Of a stretch of DNA of 18,055 bases, positions 15,832 through 18,055 are shown in pieces (position 1 is the first letter of the stretch; every line of letters begins with the position of its first letter). Under the pieces are notes generated by a model that was given only the letters and a program-made list of their open reading frames with translations, had not been told where the DNA came from and did no database searches. Source of the DNA: Candidatus Poseidoniales archaeon (GTDB taxonomy: Archaea > Thermoplasmatota > Poseidoniia > Poseidoniales > Poseidoniaceae); NCBI GenBank assembly GCA_012270265.1, contig JAAXIR010000264.1:6594-24648 (forward strand), in the 5' to 3' direction. The translations under genes were made by a program, and so were the position numbers.

Positions 15832-17091
15832 ATGGTTCAACAACTACCGAAATCACTTGTCGAAGTTATCGATTGGTTTCATCAAAACAACGCTAATGTG
15901 TGGATTGTTGGTGGTGCGATTCGAAACGCATTGTTGGGAACGAACATCGTTGAATTCGATCTCGCAACAACACTGACTCCCGATGACATGAAGGCCTATC
16001 CTGATACAATTCCAACAGGTGAACGCTACGGAACGATCACATTTCGAAACGATGGTGATTCCTACGAAGTCACAACACTACGAACAGAATTCGGATACAA
16101 CGACGGTCGAAGACCAGACGAAGTTCAATGGGGCGATTCATTACTCGTCGACCTCTCACGTCGAGATTTGACCATGAACTCACTCGCTGTAGACCCTGTG
16201 AATCTGGTATTCTACGATCCCTTCGACGGACAAGGAGATTTGCAACATGGACGTATTCGCTCGGTCGGAGATGCAACGAAGCGTTTGTCAGAAGATGCGC
16301 TACGTATCATGCGTTCCTACAGATTCATGGACCAAGGTGCAGCAGGCATTTGGTGGCCAGAACGTCAGCTTGCAGATGCATTACGGACGACAAAACCAAT
16401 GCTCAAGCGGATCGCTCGTGAGCGTATCTGGTCCGAATTCAAACGTATCCTCTTGGGACGACATGCCTCAGAGATCGTTCAACGCATGGCAGATGATGGA
16501 ATTCTGAAAGAAATCCTGGATTTGGATTGGGAGCAGGAAGATGTGCGAATCAAACTCCTCAACGAACTTGAAGGAAGTGATGTCATCGACCGATTGGTCG
16601 TATTGCTCAGAGACTTCTCTTCAAAGGAGTGTGAACAACTCGCTGCAAGGCTTCGATTGAGTGGTCAGGAGAAAAAACGACTTCTGTTTCGTCACGCAAA
16701 ATTGGGCCACCTACCCGAGGATACGGAGTCCAAGATGAGAGTCTTTGCAGTTGTCATGGGAACTTGGGGCGATCAGCACCTCTGCATCGAAAAGATGTTT
16801 GCTCGAGAAGGCCATTCTCTCGGTTACACAGAGGACGATGTTCAGCAACGACTTGATCTATACCTACAACTGAAAATTGATCTAAGTGTAGAACCATTAG
16901 CTTCTGGTGAATACATCATGCAGCAAACAAACATCCCACAAGGCCCGAAACTTGGCGCATTGAAGTCTTGGCTTTTCTATGAGCAAGTTGCACGGAATTT
17001 GAGGACGATCGATGAAGTCGATACGCTTCTTTGCACATTATCATGGCAATCTGAGGAGCCTTCGGGGTGGCCACAACGTCCAGTCCCCTAA
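15832..17091 (+). CDS. cca: CCA-adding enzyme or poly(A) polymerase, class II type
   Basis: This is a 419-residue class II (bacterial and eukaryotic type) tRNA nucleotidyltransferase, which adds or repairs the 3' CCA of tRNA. Motifs in order are the VGGAIRNALLG signature (26-36), the metal-binding EFDLATT (41-47), the RYGTITF beta segment (66-72) and YEVTTLR (78-84). LSRRDLTMNSLAVDP (108-122) and SEDALRIMRSYRF (153-165) complete the set. The usual metal pair is D-x-D; here the first position is E41, so the motif is E-x-D. The helical body beyond residue 190 is typical. Archaea usually have the unrelated class I enzyme. Start 15832 gives the normal N-terminus; upstream starts at 15751 or 15769 are possible. 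Confidence 0.85.
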   Translation: MVQQLPKSLVEVIDWFHQNNANVWIVGGAIRNALLGTNIVEFDLATTLTPDDMKAYPDTIPTGERYGTITFRNDGDSYEVTTLRTEFGYNDGRRPDEVQWGDSLLVDLSRRDLTMNSLAVDPVNLVFYDPFDGQGDLQHGRIRSVGDATKRLSEDALRIMRSYRFMDQGAAGIWWPERQLADALRTTKPMLKRIARERIWSEFKRILLGRHASEIVQRMADDGILKEILDLDWEQEDVRIKLLNELEGSDVIDRLVVLLRDFSSKECEQLAARLRLSGQEKKRLLFRHAKLGHLPEDTESKMRVFAVVMGTWGDQHLCIEKMFAREGHSLGYTEDDVQQRLDLYLQLKIDLSVEPLASGEYIMQQTNIPQGPKLGALKSWLFYEQVARNLRTIDEVDTLLCTLSWQSEEPSGWPQRPVP

Positions 17092-17135
17092 CCTGATTGG
17101 CCTACAACACGCAAGTGTCTGCTGGACGTGAATCC

Positions 17136-18055
17136 ATGGCTGTTAAACAAGTCCTTCAAGCAAGAATGGAGAAGCACATCAAGGAAATGGTCACGACCAA
17201 CCCAATGATTGGTCAATTGAATACTCAATTTACAAGCTGGCTTCTCGGCTCCGGATTGACTGGAACAGAAATCATTCAGATGATCGATACAAACATGGAT
17301 GCTGTTATTCAGCCTACAGAACTCTCAGATGCACTTCAGCGAACCACTGGCACACAGCCTCCTGGTTGGGTGATCAATGGGCTCATGTCCGTCCTCGATA
17401 TGGACAAGGACGGAAACGTGACTGTCGCAGATCTCCACACCTATTTTGAGACAATTGGCCTTCCAAGTGGTATTGAAGAACCTGAGCCTGAGCCTGAGCC
17501 TGAACCAGAACCTGACGAATTCGAAGAACTCGAACAAGAAATAAAGGAAGAGGCTCGAAGGCAAGCCGAGGAGATTATTCGTCAGCAAGAGGCTGAAAAA
17601 CAACGCTTGTTGGAAGAACAACAAGCGAAAGAGGCTGCTGAACGAGAGGCGGAAGAAAAGGCACGCAGAGAGGAAGAGGCTGCAAAAGCAAAGCCAGAAC
17701 CAATTCTCCTCGAGGAAGATGGTAGCCCCGTCGGACATGCACGATTCATTGAATTGTTGCAGGATATGAAACTCAGCAGCGAACGCCTTGAAGCGATTTC
17801 TCAATCACCAAAGCAATCGTGCCAGATTCTTGTCTCATCGGTCGAAAAGACACTGATGGGTCAAGGGCCAATGAAAAACGGAATGACGGTGATCGGTACC
17901 CTCTCAGAGAATAGGGACATCGAAGTCGAGCTGCAACTACCTTCCGAGGCCAACGAACGTGCCCAGGCTTTTCAGTCGAATCACTCCATTGAAGCAGTTG
18001 CACAAATCGTCAACTGGAATGTTGGACGAAAGCGAGCCATTTTCACAGCCACTGA
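17136..18055 (+). CDS. EF-hand protein with Glu-Pro repeat and coiled coil (5' part)
   Basis: The frame is open from ATG 17136 to the window end, so the protein is incomplete (306 residues visible). Residues 51-62 read DTNMDAVIQPTE and 88-99 read DMDKDGNVTVAD. These are two EF-hand calcium-binding loops about 37 residues apart, as in a paired EF-hand. The first has Ala at loop position 6 where Gly is usual, and the second ends in Asp at position 12. A Glu-Pro run (six EP units, 115-126) follows, then a strongly charged helix (about 128-185) typical of a coiled coil, and an unidentified C-terminal domain from about residue 190. There is no signal peptide, so it is probably cytoplasmic. I do not recognise the whole protein. 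A weak GTGA lies four bases before the ATG. Confidence 0.75.
   Translation, partial: MAVKQVLQARMEKHIKEMVTTNPMIGQLNTQFTSWLLGSGLTGTEIIQMIDTNMDAVIQPTELSDALQRTTGTQPPGWVINGLMSVLDMDKDGNVTVADLHTYFETIGLPSGIEEPEPEPEPEPEPDEFEELEQEIKEEARRQAEEIIRQQEAEKQRLLEEQQAKEAAEREAEEKARREEEAAKAKPEPILLEEDGSPVGHARFIELLQDMKLSSERLEAISQSPKQSCQILVSSVEKTLMGQGPMKNGMTVIGTLSENRDIEVELQLPSEANERAQAFQSNHSIEAVAQIVNWNVGRKRAIFTAT
17478..17513 (+). repeat. Six tandem Glu-Pro hexanucleotide units
   Basis: Six in-frame units of GA(A/G)CC(T/A) encode (EP)6 inside the EF-hand protein. Three consecutive units are identical (GAGCCT) and the others differ only at third codon positions. The array could vary in length by strand slippage without breaking the frame. 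Confidence 0.85.

Noticed and set aside
17325..17804. Long minus-strand open frame rich in Leu and Phe, resembling a membrane protein
   Set aside because: It is the antisense shadow of the Glu/Lys-rich coiled coil of the EF-hand protein; reversed Glu and Lys codons read as Leu and Phe. It has no ribosome site or promoter.
1..18055. CRISPR array, tRNA, rRNA, insertion sequence or integrase
   Set aside because: I looked for direct repeats with spacers, cloverleaf arms, terminal inverted repeats and transposase motifs and found none.

Overview
The window looks like chromosomal DNA of an archaeon. The best guess is a marine euryarchaeon of the Poseidoniia (Marine Group II) type. The evidence is a Bat-type (HTH_10) archaeal regulator, TATA-like boxes about 26-29 bases upstream of several start codons with no leader (leaderless transcription), GGTGA/GAGG-type Shine-Dalgarno sites on other genes, and large secreted proteases with PKD-like repeats and a C-terminal membrane anchor. 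The lineage is inferred from protein style, not from a marker gene. The region is gene-dense: no gap exceeds about 120 bases, and I see no rRNA, tRNA, CRISPR array, insertion sequence or phage genes.

Layout. (1) Bases 1-407: the 3' part of type I 3-dehydroquinate dehydratase (aroD, shikimate pathway). (2) Bases 409-5666, minus strand: an apparent operon with a very large secreted HExxH metalloprotease carrying PKD-like repeats, whose reading frame is broken near its C-terminus by one in-frame TGA, followed by an exported single-anchor protein of unknown function. (3) Bases 5667-5755: a divergent regulatory region with a TATA-like box and two overlapping palindromes. (4) Bases 5756-9151, plus strand: an exported M28-family peptidase, a membrane protein with a carboxypeptidase-regulatory-like domain, and a thymidylate kinase fused to a long unknown C-terminal region. 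(5) Bases 9136-10540: a DUF2085 membrane protein (minus) and a divergent small membrane protein (plus). (6) Bases 10586-15297, plus strand: a Bat-type regulator, a protein isoaspartyl methyltransferase-like protein, a HEAT-repeat-like protein and an M61 peptidase with a PDZ domain. (7) Bases 15263-18055: a ParB/SerK-like protein (minus), a class II (bacterial-type) CCA-adding enzyme with a changed metal-binding residue, and the start of an EF-hand protein with a Glu-Pro repeat and a charged helix.

Functionally, the window combines housekeeping enzymes (aroD, tmk, cca) with a protein-degradation theme: two exported peptidases transcribed divergently from one control region, and a third peptidase (M61) downstream. 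That suits a protein-feeding heterotroph. The items most worth a second look are the in-frame TGA in the large protease, the EF-hand/EP-repeat/coiled-coil protein at the right edge, the thymidylate kinase fusion, the E-x-D variant of the CCA enzyme, and the palindromes between the two divergent protease genes.
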